Positions 32,180-43,069 of a DNA stretch of 64,000 bases are shown in pieces (positions within the stretch are counted from its first letter, which is position 1; every line of letters starts with the position of its first letter). The notes under the pieces were generated by a model. It was not told the DNA's origin and did no database searches. It saw only the letters and a list, made by a program, of their open reading frames with translations. The stretch is from Bretschneidera sinensis (taxonomy: Eukaryota; Streptophyta; Magnoliopsida; Brassicales; Akaniaceae). Position numbers and translations under genes: made by a program. The DNA is taken from assembly GCA_023935145.1 (NCBI GenBank), contig CM043701.1, positions 74,584,817-74,648,816 on the forward strand, written 5' to 3'.

Positions 32180-33384
32180 GGTGGAACCACTCTAATTTTT
32201 CATGGGATCAGAACCAACTGATAAATCAGGGAGGAGCCCCTTATCATGCTCACAATCAATACCCTCCCGACTTTCCTCCACCAATTCCAAGTTATGGTCA
32301 CTCAGCCTATCTAGCACTATCACCCGCTTCCCAAGCTCCCATTCAAGCGCCAGTGTCGGTTTCACAGTCATTGGAGGACGCTCTCAATGATTTCATAAAA
32401 ATGACTAGCCAATCTATGAGTGAAGTGAAGAGTGCAACAATAGTAAACACCCAAGTGATTGCCAAACTAGAGAGTCAAATGGGTCAAATCACAAGTCATT
32501 TGGGTGAAGGAGAGAACAGAAAGTTCCCCAGTCAACCTGATCCTAACCCGAAGGAACAATTTGCGGAGGAAAATTTATCAACTCCTATACAAGGGCAAGA
32601 AAGTGGCAACAAAGAAAAGAGAGATGTTGAACCATCTACAGCCACACCTATTATTAAGGATCTCCCTAGGTCGTTTTTACCTAAAACACCTTACCCTGAG
32701 AGATTACAAGCGCCCAAGAAAAAAGGGGAGTCTGAGGATATTTTGGAGGCATGCTTTGCTCAATTTGAAGAAGATTTGGATTTGGATAAGTTGTTTGAGC
32801 AAGCAAATGCTACTTTGGAGTCTGCTCCTCAAAAGATCAGTGAAACGGAGGAAACCACAACACTTGAACTCCCCAAGAAGGAACTTAAGCCTTTACCGGA
32901 CAATCTTAAGTATAAGTTTCTAGGTCCAACAGATTCTTTGCCTATGACTACAGCTTTAGATTTGGTTGATGCTCAAGAGGATAAATTATTGGACGTTTTA
33001 AGAGAGCACAATGAAGCTATCGGCTGGACTATTGAGGATATCAAGGGGATAAGCCCCTCGGTGATGATGCACAAGTTACATTTTGAGGAAAATGCCAAGC
33101 CATCGAAGGAGCCACAAAGAGGGCTCAACCCAGCTATACAAGAGGTTCAGATCCTTTATCCAATCTTTGATAGCGAGTGGGTGAGCCCGATTTATGTCGT
33201 GCCAAAACAGGCAAGATTAACGGTAGTAATAAATAAAGACGACGAGTTGGTTCCAACTCGAGTGCAGTCACGATGGAGAATGTGTCTAGACTATCGTAAG
33301 TTGAATACTACCACACTAAAGGATCATTTTTCACTCCCATTTATTGATCAGATGGTGGAGCGTTTAGTTAGGCACGATTACTAA
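32180..33384 (+). pseudogene. Element D gag C-terminus fused to RT N-terminus
   Basis: An open frame of about 400 codons follows D2. It starts with the Gag tail (WNHSNFSWDQNQ, Pro-rich segment, SQSLEDALNDFIKMT, ESQMGQITSHL, FLPKTPYPERLQ). It then passes directly, without a protease, into the linker and start of RT: LPDNLKYKFLG, VLREHNEAIGWTIEDIKGI, SEWVSPIYVVPKQ, WRMCLDYRKLN, FIDQMVERL. The frame stops at 33382 just after this, before the catalytic YxDD region. The RT is therefore non-functional. This is the only Athila-like element here with a recognisable RT palm start. Confidence 0.85.
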
Positions 33385-34636
33385 TGTTGGGTCTGGCTGA
33401 AGACGTTAAACTTAGCGCTCATGGGAGGCACCCCACAGCTTATCTTTTTATTTGTTTATTGTTTTACATATTCATGCTTAATGTTTGTTTCCAGTATTTT
33501 TTGTTTTCTAGTTTTTATTTTTTTCAGGGACAATGCGTATTGCAGATCAAGTTTGGGGGTATGCTATGAGCGATACCAGTCCAAATAGTTCTCCATATCC
33601 CAGGTCAACTCTTTCCATATTATTCACACATTGGGGTCAATGTGTAATTTAAGTTTGGGGGTATGGGAGACACACATTACACACACTCTATCCTATTTTT
33701 TTTTAAAGCATGCTCATGTTATTTTGAAATTTTGGTTGATCTAAACAATTTCTGTGATGTGATTCATTGGTGAGCTTAAATTTTGGAACACATGATCTGT
33801 TGATAAAGTTTTAAAATTTAGTTACTTACTTGAGGCATTTGAGAATTCACATGTTTGATCTTGAATCTAACACGAGCACATTAGTACGCATTATGTGAGG
33901 TATGACGTGTGATTTTGATGTGTACATTTCTGTCTTAATTGAAACTGGATGACTTGTTGGATTAACACTTTGGCATATAAGAAAAAAAAAGAAAGTGATG
34001 TTCATAAATAAACTTCCCACTGAGTAACTGGACCTCTTGCCTCAGTAAGCAGTGAGTGTTCACGTCAAAAGGTTGGAATTTTGTTTAATAGTATTAAGGC
34101 CAGTTTAATTTCGTAGCCTTTTTTACTTGATTTAGTAAGTCCTAAGGGGTGTCTGTACACCTAATGCCCTAAAACCATCTGGTTTGGGAGTCATTGACTC
34201 AACACTCGCTACATGGGTCAATTAGAAAGCTTAAGAGAACTAAACATAGCTGAGCCTTATATATATATAAACAAAAAAAAAACTATGCCATTTTCGTTCA
34301 TTCTGATGGGAAATGCGGTGAATCTTGAGACTTAGAGACCTTACACATTGGACTCATTCGGAAGCTTCATTTTTATTTGCTAATTCACTTTACACTGAGT
34401 CAGACTTATGATGCATTAGCCTGCCTTTTGTAAGTAATTAGATTTTAACATTTCTGTTCATTGCGAAGATGGGTTTATCTTTTTAAGCTTGCTCATGAAT
34501 CATTTTCATGATGGTGTGTGCTCCTAAAATCTTTGGATACCATGAGTTATGAACTTATCTTTATATTCTTTCTTTTTCATTTAATTTTTAGTTTCGTATT
34601 GCTATGGGACTAGCAATATGTAAGTTTGAGGGTATT
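33385..34636 (+). other. Element D 3' non-coding region with conserved signals
   Basis: It contains the 45-nt two-hairpin motif (33391-33435), AAGTTTGGGGGT tracts at about 33550 and 33651, the perfect 8-bp hairpin ACACATTGggtCAATGTGT-like element (33626-33645; loop GGGT) and the CACTGAGTAACTG...CAGTAAGCAGTG stem-loop (about 34017-34063). A final tract GTTTGAGGGTATT precedes the 3' LTR. Confidence 0.75.
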
Positions 34637-35819
34637 TGATGAGTGCTAAATATTACATGTTTTAGCCCCTTAGTTTCCATTTGTTGAGTTCTTAATTATG
34701 TTATTTCGTGTTATTTTATCTATTTTCTGTGTTTTCTGTGTTTTTACAGGTTTTGGAATAAAATGAAGCAATGTGGAAACTCCAGGGCTTAAAGATCAAA
34801 AGCTGAGGATGGCTAGTGCTATCGAGCGCACCAGAAGCGTTATCGATTGCACCTGCGATCGTGCGCACACGGCATGAGATCAATCGCACCTGCGCTCGAG
34901 CGCACAAAACCTGCGATCAATCACAAGTGACTTGCACATCCCACATTGGAAAGGAAACTTTTGATACTGCATATATATTGCAGTGCACTGTGATGCGCTC
35001 GAGCGCAACAAGGCTGCGATCGATCGCAGTTGACTCGCACATCCCACATCGGATAGGAAGCACTTACAGCGCGCCAGACGCATTGCATCGCACCATGCTG
35101 CGATCGATCGCAAAGAGGCAGTATCGCACATCGAATTTGCAGCTCATTGTACTTCGAGAAATCCCTTATATAAATACTATCCCACCTCAATATTCAGTGT
35201 GCAGTCTGGTGGATTTCTACTAGCATTCTAGTAGATCTCCTAAAGGCTTTTGCCACCACCAGGGGAAGTGCTGCCCAACAGCGTGTGGAATTTCTCCCAA
35301 TGTACAGTTAGTTTTAATTCTTTTCCAGTTTTTAATGCTTAGCACTTTTTATTGTGAAATTTAGTTTCATGATAATGGGTGGCTAAAATCTTCAGCTAAG
35401 GTTGAAGATGAAGCCTTGCCATTGTTTAGCATTGTTTTTTCAGATATGTTTATACAATTCTGATATGTTTAGTTAAATGTTCTATTTCAATTGTTTGAGT
35501 AAAATCTTACGATTGATAGTTTTAATTGTTCTGTTAGATATTTTGCGTGTTTCATTTGATGGATACATCGAATCATTTTCGATTAAATTGGATTTCCTTT
35601 GTGATTTGTTAAAAGCGGATACATTGGATGCTTTTGGTTTAATTGGGATATTCGTTGTTTTTTGTTGGATTCATGGAATGTTAGATAGATTATTTTTATA
35701 TAGAACATGAAGATATATGCTTTACTTTGGTTGGGTGGATTCTGAAACCTTAGTGTTTTCATCATTAGTTATTAAATCAGTTTAGTTTAGTTTAGTTTAT
35801 ATTTGTTTTGCAAAAAAAA

Positions 35820-35855
<36 letters not shown>

Positions 35856-36000
35856 CACAATTCGGAACTAGGTTAAAATAATGTTAGTTTAGATAAAAAG
35901 CTATTTTCACAACACATTCCCTGTGGATTCGGCCTCGCACTTGCACAACACTATATTGCAAACGATTCGTGTGCTTGCGAGTAATTTAAAACTCATAACA
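34637..36000 (+). repeat. Element D 3' LTR (1364 bp)
   Basis: It runs from TGATGAGTGCTAAATATTAC to ...CTCATAACA. It is almost identical to the 5' LTR, with a longer TA microsatellite (about 35822-35852). Palindrome motifs lie at about 34818-35115. Confidence 0.92.
35123..35173 (+). promoter_or_regulatory. D 3' LTR promoter: USE-like element, 33-nt spacer, TATA
   Basis: ATCGCACATCG (35123-35133; one change from RTCCCACATCG), 33 nt, then TATATAA at 35167. Confidence 0.65.
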
Positions 36001-36005
36001 AAACT

Positions 36006-36415
36006 CAACAACAATAGCTGTTAGCTTCATAAGAATTGTTCATACCAGAAACAAGACAATTCCGGACTGAGCAAAGGAGAACCACTACAAAGCATGAGCA
36101 AGCCATTCAAAGACTAGAGGTACAAGTGGGGCAATTAGTTAAGGAGCTGAGTGAAAGAAATCAAAGTGAATTTCCAGCCCAAACACTGCCTAATCCAGGA
36201 GGACATCAGCAACTAAAGGCTGTTACAACTCTCAGAAATGGTAAGATCATAGGAGCTGATGAGCCTGCACAATCATCCACATCAAAGGTAAGTGAAATAG
36301 AGAAGGTGAATGCACCACCTTTCCCTCAAAGATTAGTAAAGCCAAAGAAAGAAAGTAAAATGCATCACCTTCTCCCTTCCTTCAAAGATTAGTAAAGCCA
36401 AAGAAAGAAAGTAAA
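36006..36415 (+). pseudogene. Element B gag, 3' part, with 56-bp duplication
   Basis: Gag resumes after D with HEQAIQRLEVQVGQLVKELS and LRNGKIIGADEPAQ, matching the C-terminal gag piece of element A. A 56-bp direct duplication (about 36331-36386 and 36387-36422, unit containing gattagtaaagccaaag) breaks the frame just before protease. Confidence 0.8.
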
Positions 36416-37233
36416 ATGCATGATATCTTTGAAACTTTGAGAAAAGTAGTAATTAATATTCTGTTATTAGATGCAATTAAACAAATTCTTGCATATGCTA
36501 AATTTTTAAAAGATAGTTGCACTAATAAAAGGAAGTTTCAGGAGCATGAAATGGTGGCTTTAACTGAAGAGGTGAGTGCGGTATTGTTAAGGAAACTTCA
36601 ACCAAAGCTAAAAGACCTAGGTAGTTTTACCATTCCTTGCAGGATAGGTAACCAACTGTTCGAACGTGCATTACTAGATCTGTGGACGAGTGTCAATTTG
36701 CTACCATACATAGTATTCGAGACACTAGGTTTGGGAGAGCTTCAACCAACTTCCATTACCTTGCAACTGGCAGACAGAAGCATCAAACGACCAAGTGGTA
36801 TTCTTGTGGATGTCATGGTAAAGGTAGGTGAATTTATTCTACATTCTGATTTTATTGTATTAGATATGGAAGAATGTCATATGCCATTACCTCTGCCCAT
36901 CATCTTAGGAAGACCCTTTATGATAACTGCTGATTCAAATATTTGTGTAAAAAAAGATATTGTAAGTATTGAGACAAATGGTGAGAAGATAAATTCCAAA
37001 TATTTGATGCATTGAAATTACCCTACGATGATAAGGAATGTCTTAATGTATGTATGATGCAAGGTGTTGTTGAGCAAGCTTTTCAGGTCCATCATATTGA
37101 TCCGTTGGAGACCACCCTCACCTATAGTTTAACAAGAGCGGATGTTGAGCCTAAATCTGAAGATGTCACTGATGACATCATTGAAGCTGTGCACCTCCTT
37201 GAGGGCTCTCCAAAGCATCCAAGTGAAACTTAG
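36416..37233 (+). pseudogene. Element B aspartic protease, active site altered
   Basis: It is collinear with element A protease: KLQPKLKDLGSFTIPC, LADRSIKRPSGILVDVMVKV, PIILGRPFMITAD. The catalytic motif reads LLDLWTSVNLLPY where A has DLGAS. The Gly and Ala next to the catalytic Asp are changed, which should abolish activity. A frame change near 37000 separates the downstream segment (37012-37233) with HHIDPLETTLTYS and DVTDDIIEAVHLLE. Confidence 0.85.
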
Positions 37234-38441
37234 CATTTGGCTGAAGACGTAAAACTTAGTGCTCATGGGAGGCACCCCACAACATATCATTTTGTTTTTA
37301 TTATTTTTCATATTTCTTTCATTGTTTATTTTTAGTATCTTGTGTTTTCCAGTATTACATTAGTTTTTCTTTTTCAGGGACAATGTGTGCACCCGTTCAA
37401 GTTTGGAGGTGTGCTATGAGCCATGCCAGCCATCTAGTTCTCCATCTCCCAGGTCAGATCTTTCCATTGTAAATTAAGTTTGGGGGTATAGGAGACACAT
37501 TCACACACTTTGTCCAAGTTTTTTAGTAGTATTGAAAAGATAAATTCATGTTCATATTGTTTTGAAAATTTTGGTTGATTTAAACAAATATTATGATAAA
37601 ATTTCATCAGTAAGCTTAAAATCTAGAACATATGGTCTAATAATAAAATTTTAACAGTTTAATTACTTACTTCAAGGCATTTAAGAATTCACAAGTTTGA
37701 TCTAAATCTGACACGAGCATAGTAGCACATAATTGTGTGGGGTATGACATACTTTTTATGTGTATGTTTCCATGGCCTAACTGTAATCGGATAACCTGTT
37801 AGAAGAACACCTTGGCACAGAAAAATAGAAAAAAATTTATAAAATAAAATGCTCCTAATGATCATTAAATAAAGTTTCCACTGAGTAACTGGACCTCTTA
37901 CCTTAGTAAGCAGTGAGTGTTCACGTCAAAAGGTGAGAATTATGCTTATAATGATCATTAAATAAAGTTTCCACTAGTAACTGGACCTCTTGCCTCAGTA
38001 AGCAGTGAGTGTTCACGTCAAAAAGTGGGAATTTTGCTTGGCATCATTAAGACCAGTTAGTTTTGTAGCCTTTTTGACTTGAGTTAGTAAGTTCTTAGGG
38101 GTGTCTTTACACCTAATGCCCTAAAACCATCTGGTTTGGGAGACATTGGCTAAACACTCGCTACATGAGTCAATTAGAAAGCTTAAGGGAACTCAACGTG
38201 GAAAAAATCTCATAATAAAAGAAAAAGAAGAAATAAAACTATGCCATTATTGTTCATTCTAATAGGAAATTCGATGAATGTTGATTTATATTTTAAGCTT
38301 GCTCATGAATAAATATCATGATTTTGTGTGCGACCCAAATTTTTAGATATCATGAATGATGAATTTATCTTTGTTATTGTTTTTCAGTTAATTTTTCATT
38401 TTGTATTGCTAAGGAACTAGTAATATGTAAGTTTGGGGGTG
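37234..38441 (+). other. Element B 3' non-coding region
   Basis: It contains the 45-nt motif (37235-37279; the first stem is weakened to ATTT/AGAC), G-tracts at about 37400 and 37480, a 93-bp tandem duplication of the conserved stem-loop (37858-38043) and the PPT GTAAGTTTGGGGGTG (38427-38441). Confidence 0.75.
37858..38043 (+). repeat. 93-bp tandem duplication of conserved stem-loop
   Basis: Two copies of a unit starting atgatcattaaataaag and containing taactggacctctt and cagtaagcagtgagtg lie head to tail (37858 and 37951). Elements A and D have one copy each. Confidence 0.85.
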
Positions 38442-38928
38442 TGATAAGTGCTTAAATATTCATATTTAAGCCCCTTAATTTACATTTGTTAAGCTCTTTG
38501 TTTACATACTTTATTCTATTTTACTTCATTTTTGTGTTTTCTATGTTTTTATAGGTTCTTGGAGAAAAAAAATGGCATTTTGGAACTCAAAGGAAGAAAT
38601 CTATAAGACTTGGAAGTAGCCAAGTGCGATCGATCACTGAAGAGTGTGATCGAGCGCATAAGCACTCGGGCGCACACATAGAAGGCTCGAGTGCAAAAGC
38701 ATGAGATCGAGTGCACACTTGCAGTAAAATGGCAGAGCCAGTTTTGGAAAGAATAGTTCGGGTCTTGTTTTGAAAATTAGGGTTTTGAGGTGTCCTTAGA
38801 ACCTTATAAATAGGCCTGTAAAACACAGAAACAAAGTTTTTAATCTTCTTTTCAGTTTGAAGCTTTAGGAGACGAATTGACGACTCTTCTCTCGGGTTTC
38901 TTCTTTCCTTTATTTTATTTATGAAGAT
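38442..38928 (+). repeat. Element B 3' LTR, first 487 bp
   Basis: It starts TGATAAGTGCTTAAATATTC and matches 26420-26905. It is cut at 38929 by the 5' LTR of F and does not resume in the window. Confidence 0.88.
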
Positions 38929-40254
38929 TGATAAGTGCCAAATATTGCATATTTTGGCCCCTTAATTTACGTTTGTTAGCTTAGGAATTTGTTACTTTGA
39001 GTTGCTTTTTTTTCTCGTTGTTTTATAGGTTTACAAGCATTTGGAAAGAAGTTTCACTAAATTACCAGAATTATCCATACTGATCAGTTATTTTTTGTGG
39101 ATTAAACTATATTGATTCAGGAAGAACTAGGATATGAACCATATATTCTTGGAAAGATCCGGATGTCTATTTTCTAGGGAATTTTACGGCTCATAAATAT
39201 GATTTTTTCTAGAGAAAGTTATGGCAGTTTTAGTCGATAAAGGTCAGGCTATGCGGGATTTCAGCGTTAAGAGCATGTGAAGGCCTAAATCCCACATCCC
39301 ACATCGGTTAGAAATACATTTCTATATCCCACATCCCACATCGGATTGGAAACACATTGCACTCATGGTATTTGCCTATATAAGACCCACTCCATTTCAG
39401 CTTTAAGGACAATCGGAGAATCTGAGATCATCAAAAAATGAATCCAGAGGGCCCTTAGGAGGAATCCGAAGTACATTATGGAGGGCAAGCTGAGGGATTG
39501 CTGAAGCTTTCACTACCAAGGGGGAGATGATCATTGAGAGGCCGGAGGAAACTCGAGGACACATGAGCCCCATGGCCGGCTAGTCTCCAAGCAAGGCGAA
39601 GGGATGAATCCTTAGATGTTGTTGTTCTTATTTTCCTTTATTTGATTCAGTTGTAGTTTGATATTATTTTCATTAAACATTGTTACATTTTATTCTTTAA
39701 TTTAATTAGTAGATTTCTTATTAGTCCGGTGATTGCATGCTTCTTTTCCATATAAGTCTAGTCATGCTCTTCTTATGTGTATTTGTTTGGGTGTGATTGA
39801 GTCCGATAGATCTCTTTTATAGATTTTTCCATTGCTGCTGCATTGTCATTTAGATATATCATCATCTCTTGATAATTTATAAGTTAGGTCATGTGTGCTT
39901 GAAAGTAAAGAATAATTCATATCAATTACATTAGGGTTTATACATGCGCTTTAATCGAATATATTTCGATTGTCTGTTTGAGATGTGAAACTTGCAATCG
40001 AGATAAAAACAACTGAATCAAGTTATGATTAAGGCAATGAACCTAGGGAGGATTTCTGGAGCCTTGTTGTTTCTTTATTATATCCATCAAATCTATTTAC
40101 ACAATTACAATTTTCTCACAATTCATATTCTGACATTTGATCTTTATCATTTTTTGTTGAGGTTCACACCTTCTCTTGTAGTTATCTTGTTTCCTGTGGA
40201 ATCGACACCCCAAAGCTGTACTACAATTACAGCGTTATGCTTTGGGCGTAATCA
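38929..40254 (+). repeat. Element F 5' LTR (1326 bp), chimeric head
   Basis: The first 110 bp (TGATAAGTGCCAAATATTGC...) resemble D-family LTR starts. From ggaaagaagtttcac (about 39040) onward it matches the F 3' LTR to ...GGGCGTAATCA. Repeated CCCACATC motifs at 39286-39350 and a TATATAA at 39377 form the promoter. Confidence 0.88.
39296..39383 (+). promoter_or_regulatory. F 5' LTR promoter: two perfect USEs and TATATAA at 33 nt
   Basis: ATCCCACATCG occurs at 39296-39306 and 39333-39343. The second is separated from TATATAA (39377-39383) by exactly 33 nt. Confidence 0.7.
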
Positions 40255-40259
40255 AATTT

Positions 40260-40277
40260 TGGCGCCGTTGCCGGGGA
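40260..40277 (+). other. Element F primer-binding site, tRNA-Asp
   Basis: TGGCGCCGTTGCCGGGGA, exact match, 5 nt after the LTR end. Confidence 0.92.
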
Positions 40278-40584
40278 AACGCGCTTAAGTACAAAGAAGA
40301 TTGTCAACTTTTGACATGATGGTAGAAGAGTTGTAAATAGTTTTTCTTTTCAACAGCTGTAAAGGTGGTAACTTTGTTCCTTCTTTTAGCTTGCTGCATT
40401 AATTTTTTTATTTTTTATTTTATTTGATTCTTTCTTTTTTATAGTATTTTTATTATTTTGTTACTTCACATGCACAGACATAGAGACGCTGTGGGTAGAT
40501 TTGGTTGTAGGCCAGAGTTAGAGTCAGAATTTATTTAATTCTTTTTCAAATCCTTTCTTTGACAATCCATATAGTCCCAAAGAA

Positions 40585-42180
40585 ATGAGTGAACACGAAG
40601 ATCAACCCCCTAAGACACTTAAGGATTACTTGCACCCTAGCCATACGGCCACACCATCGTGTATCATGTTCCCTCCTAATGTTCAACAACCTGATTTTAA
40701 GCCGGGCATGATCTAATTGCTACCAACTTTCCATGGGTTTGAGAATGAAAACCCCTATATCCATATTAGGGAATTCGAGGAAGTAGTAACTGCTTTTCAC
40801 AGTAAGGCTGATATGATAGACATCGTCAAACTTCGGATTTTCCCTATTTCACTTAAGGAAAAAGCCAAGGCTTGGCTGTACTCGTTAAGGCCTATATCTA
40901 TAGGTAGTTGGGATGAGATGACCATAGTTTTCTTCCAAAAACACTTCCCAACCCATAAGACCAACATCCTCAAGAGACAAATCTCAAACTTTACACAAAA
41001 AGAGAGTGAAACCTTATATCAAGTTTGGGAACGTTTCAAGGACCTTTTGAATTCTTGTCCACACCATGGGTATGAGAGTTGGTGGGTAGTTAGCTATTTC
41101 TATGATGGACTCCTAAGTAGGGAAAGGTAGTTCATAGAAATGATGTGCAATGGGAATTTTCTTCAAAAAGATCCCGACCAAGCCATAGATTTCCTAGATG
41201 ACCTATTAGAAAAAGCCCACACTTTGACTGAACCAGATGCCATGGAAGGCACTAGGAGAAATCAACCCACTGAGATTTACCAACTTAAGGAATAGGACAA
41301 CCTTAAAGCCCATTTAGAGGTCCTAACTAAGGAAATCGAAGCCTTAAAAACCAAGGATACTAGAACCCCTAAACCGGTTGCTAGGGTAGAGTCCTATGAG
41401 CCTTGTTTCATGTGTAATGGGGTAGATCATTTGCCTAGGGATTGTCCAACCTATTTTAAGATGAAGGGAGAGTGTAATGCTTTAGGTATACCCTTTAGCA
41501 AACCATACTCACCCTACTCTAGCACCTATAATCCCGGTTGGAAAAATCACCATAATTTTGGTTGGAGATCCGATATACAACCTCATCCCCACTCTAATAC
41601 CCAATGGCAACCGGAAGCAACCTCGTTTAATGCACTTCAACAATCTTTACCTTTGGAAGATATGTTTAAGTCATTTATTTAGGTACATGCCAAGAGCGTG
41701 GAAGATCAAGGAAAAATAAATCAACAGTTGTTAGAGGAACAACAAGCGATCAAAGAGGAACAAAAGGTAATAAAGAGTCAACTCACCAAGTTGACTAGTT
41801 TCTTAACAATTCAAGAAAAAGGTCAGTTTCCTTCACAACCATAACCTAATCCAAGGGGACAACATATAAAACAAACCTCTAATCCTGAAAATCAAAACAT
41901 TAGAGAGGCTAATGCCATAATTACTCGCAGTGGTAAGACAATTGATGGTCCCACTCTACCATCACACTTGATTCCTAATACTGTAAGTAACAAGGATAAA
42001 GCCCCTAAGGAACAAGAGGCCCGTGATGTTTATCACCCACTGGTGTCTTTCCCTCAAGCACTCCTTAAACCTAAGGAGATAAATACAACATTAAAAGGTG
42101 AGATTCTTGAACAACTTCAGCATGTTAAAATTAATCTTCCTCTTCTTCATGTCATAAAATAGTTTCCCAACTATGCTAAG
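40585..42180 (+). pseudogene. Element F gag, one frame with about six stops
   Basis: One continuous frame of about 530 codons starting MSEHEDQPPKTLKDYLHP. The Gag core has KAKAWLYSLRPISIGSWDEM, FFQKHFPTHKTNILKRQI and VWERFKDLLNSCPHHGYES. The knuckle reads CFMCNGVDHLPRDC. A Gln/Glu-rich coiled-coil-like stretch and a C-terminal part with AIITRSGKTIDGP follow. In-frame stops occur at about 40712, 41128, 41294, 41680, 41842 and 42160. Most lie where F2 or the reading context suggests Gln, so single C-to-T changes explain them. Confidence 0.87.
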
Positions 42181-42218
42181 TCATCAAGGATCTATGCACA
42201 CTCAAGAGGAAGCACAAT

Positions 42219-42720
42219 GTGAAGAAGACGAAATTCTTAATGGAGCAAGCAAGTACTGTAATTAACAGCAAGACACCGCCCAAATATAAAGATCCGGGCT
42301 GTCCAACGATGGCTTGCCAAATTGGAAATAAACCTTTTGGCCAAGTATTGCTAGATTTGGGTGCTAGTGTAAACCTCATGCCATACTCCAAGTACTTGCA
42401 GCTCGGTGTAGGTAAGATCAAACCAACCTCCATGGTGCTTCAATTAGTGGATAGATCAGCAAGAAAACCAAGAGGTATAGTAGAAGATGTTTTGTTGCAA
42501 ATTGATAATTTCTACTATCCTGTTGATTTTTTGGTTTTAGATACTGTTTCTACTATAAACACGTAGTCCAAAATTCCTTTGATACTCGGAAGACCATTCC
42601 TTGCCACCGCAAATGCCCTCATTAATTGTAGGAATGGCCTAATGACATTATCATTTGGAAATAGGATTCTAGAGGTAAATATTTTTTGAGTCCCATGGCA
42701 GCCACATGAAGAGGATGAGT
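42219..42720 (+). pseudogene. Element F aspartic protease, truncated by a stop
   Basis: The frame shows NKPFGQVLLDLGASVNLMPY (catalytic DLGAS intact), LQLVDRSARKPRGIVEDVLL and YPVDFLVLD. A TAG at 42564 interrupts it, after which IPLILGRPFLATANALIN continues in frame. Confidence 0.85.
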
Positions 42721-42802
42721 CATTAAAGATAATTCTAACTCTTCGAAATTCATTCCTAATAATCTTGAGTCAAAGATTCTTCAAATTATCCCCATATCGT
42801 TA

Positions 42803-43069
42803 ATGTTGTTGATGTTTTTGATAAGCCACAAGAATTTATTAAGATATTTTGCCAACCATGCTTTGAGAAATTTCTTGAGAGAAGTCACATGGATGCGGGA
42901 ATCAAATACCCTACTGCTGATAGTAAATGGGCATCACCAAAAACACTTGAGCCATATGTGGTTGACTTTAAGTATTCCTTGCCATTGCCAAAGCATACAA
43001 GCACAAAATTTTGTAGCAAAGTAGTTGCTGGTGCATTCAGTTCATGTTTGTCTAGGAGGGAACAAGAGT
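42803..43069 (+). pseudogene. Element F post-protease tail
   Basis: Short frames here include EPYVVDFKYSLPLPKH, whose DFKYSLP core also ends the element A frame, and a tail shared with F2. It marks the residual junction left after loss of RT to integrase. Confidence 0.6.

Larger units (their letters stand above)
29135..36000 (+). mobile_element. Element D: Athila-like element with gag and partial RT, TSD AAACT
   Basis: The order is 5' LTR (29135-30477), exact tRNA-Asp PBS, a small gag piece, a solo LTR (D2) inserted in gag, the gag C-terminus fused to an RT N-terminus, 3' non-coding region and 3' LTR (34637-36000). Flanks are AAACT at 29130-29134 and 36001-36005. The LTRs look very similar, which indicates a young insertion. 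Protease, most of RT, RNase H and integrase are missing. Confidence 0.92.
26420..38928 (+). mobile_element. Element B: A-family Athila-like element, interrupted by D
   Basis: The order is 5' LTR (26420-27655), degenerate PBS, gag (split by D at 29135-36000), protease, 3' non-coding region, PPT and 3' LTR (38442-38928, cut by F). The left flank CACTC is the candidate target site, and the right flank is lost. The LTR start TGATAAGTGCTTAAATATTC and the gag identify the family as A. RT to integrase is absent. Confidence 0.9.
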
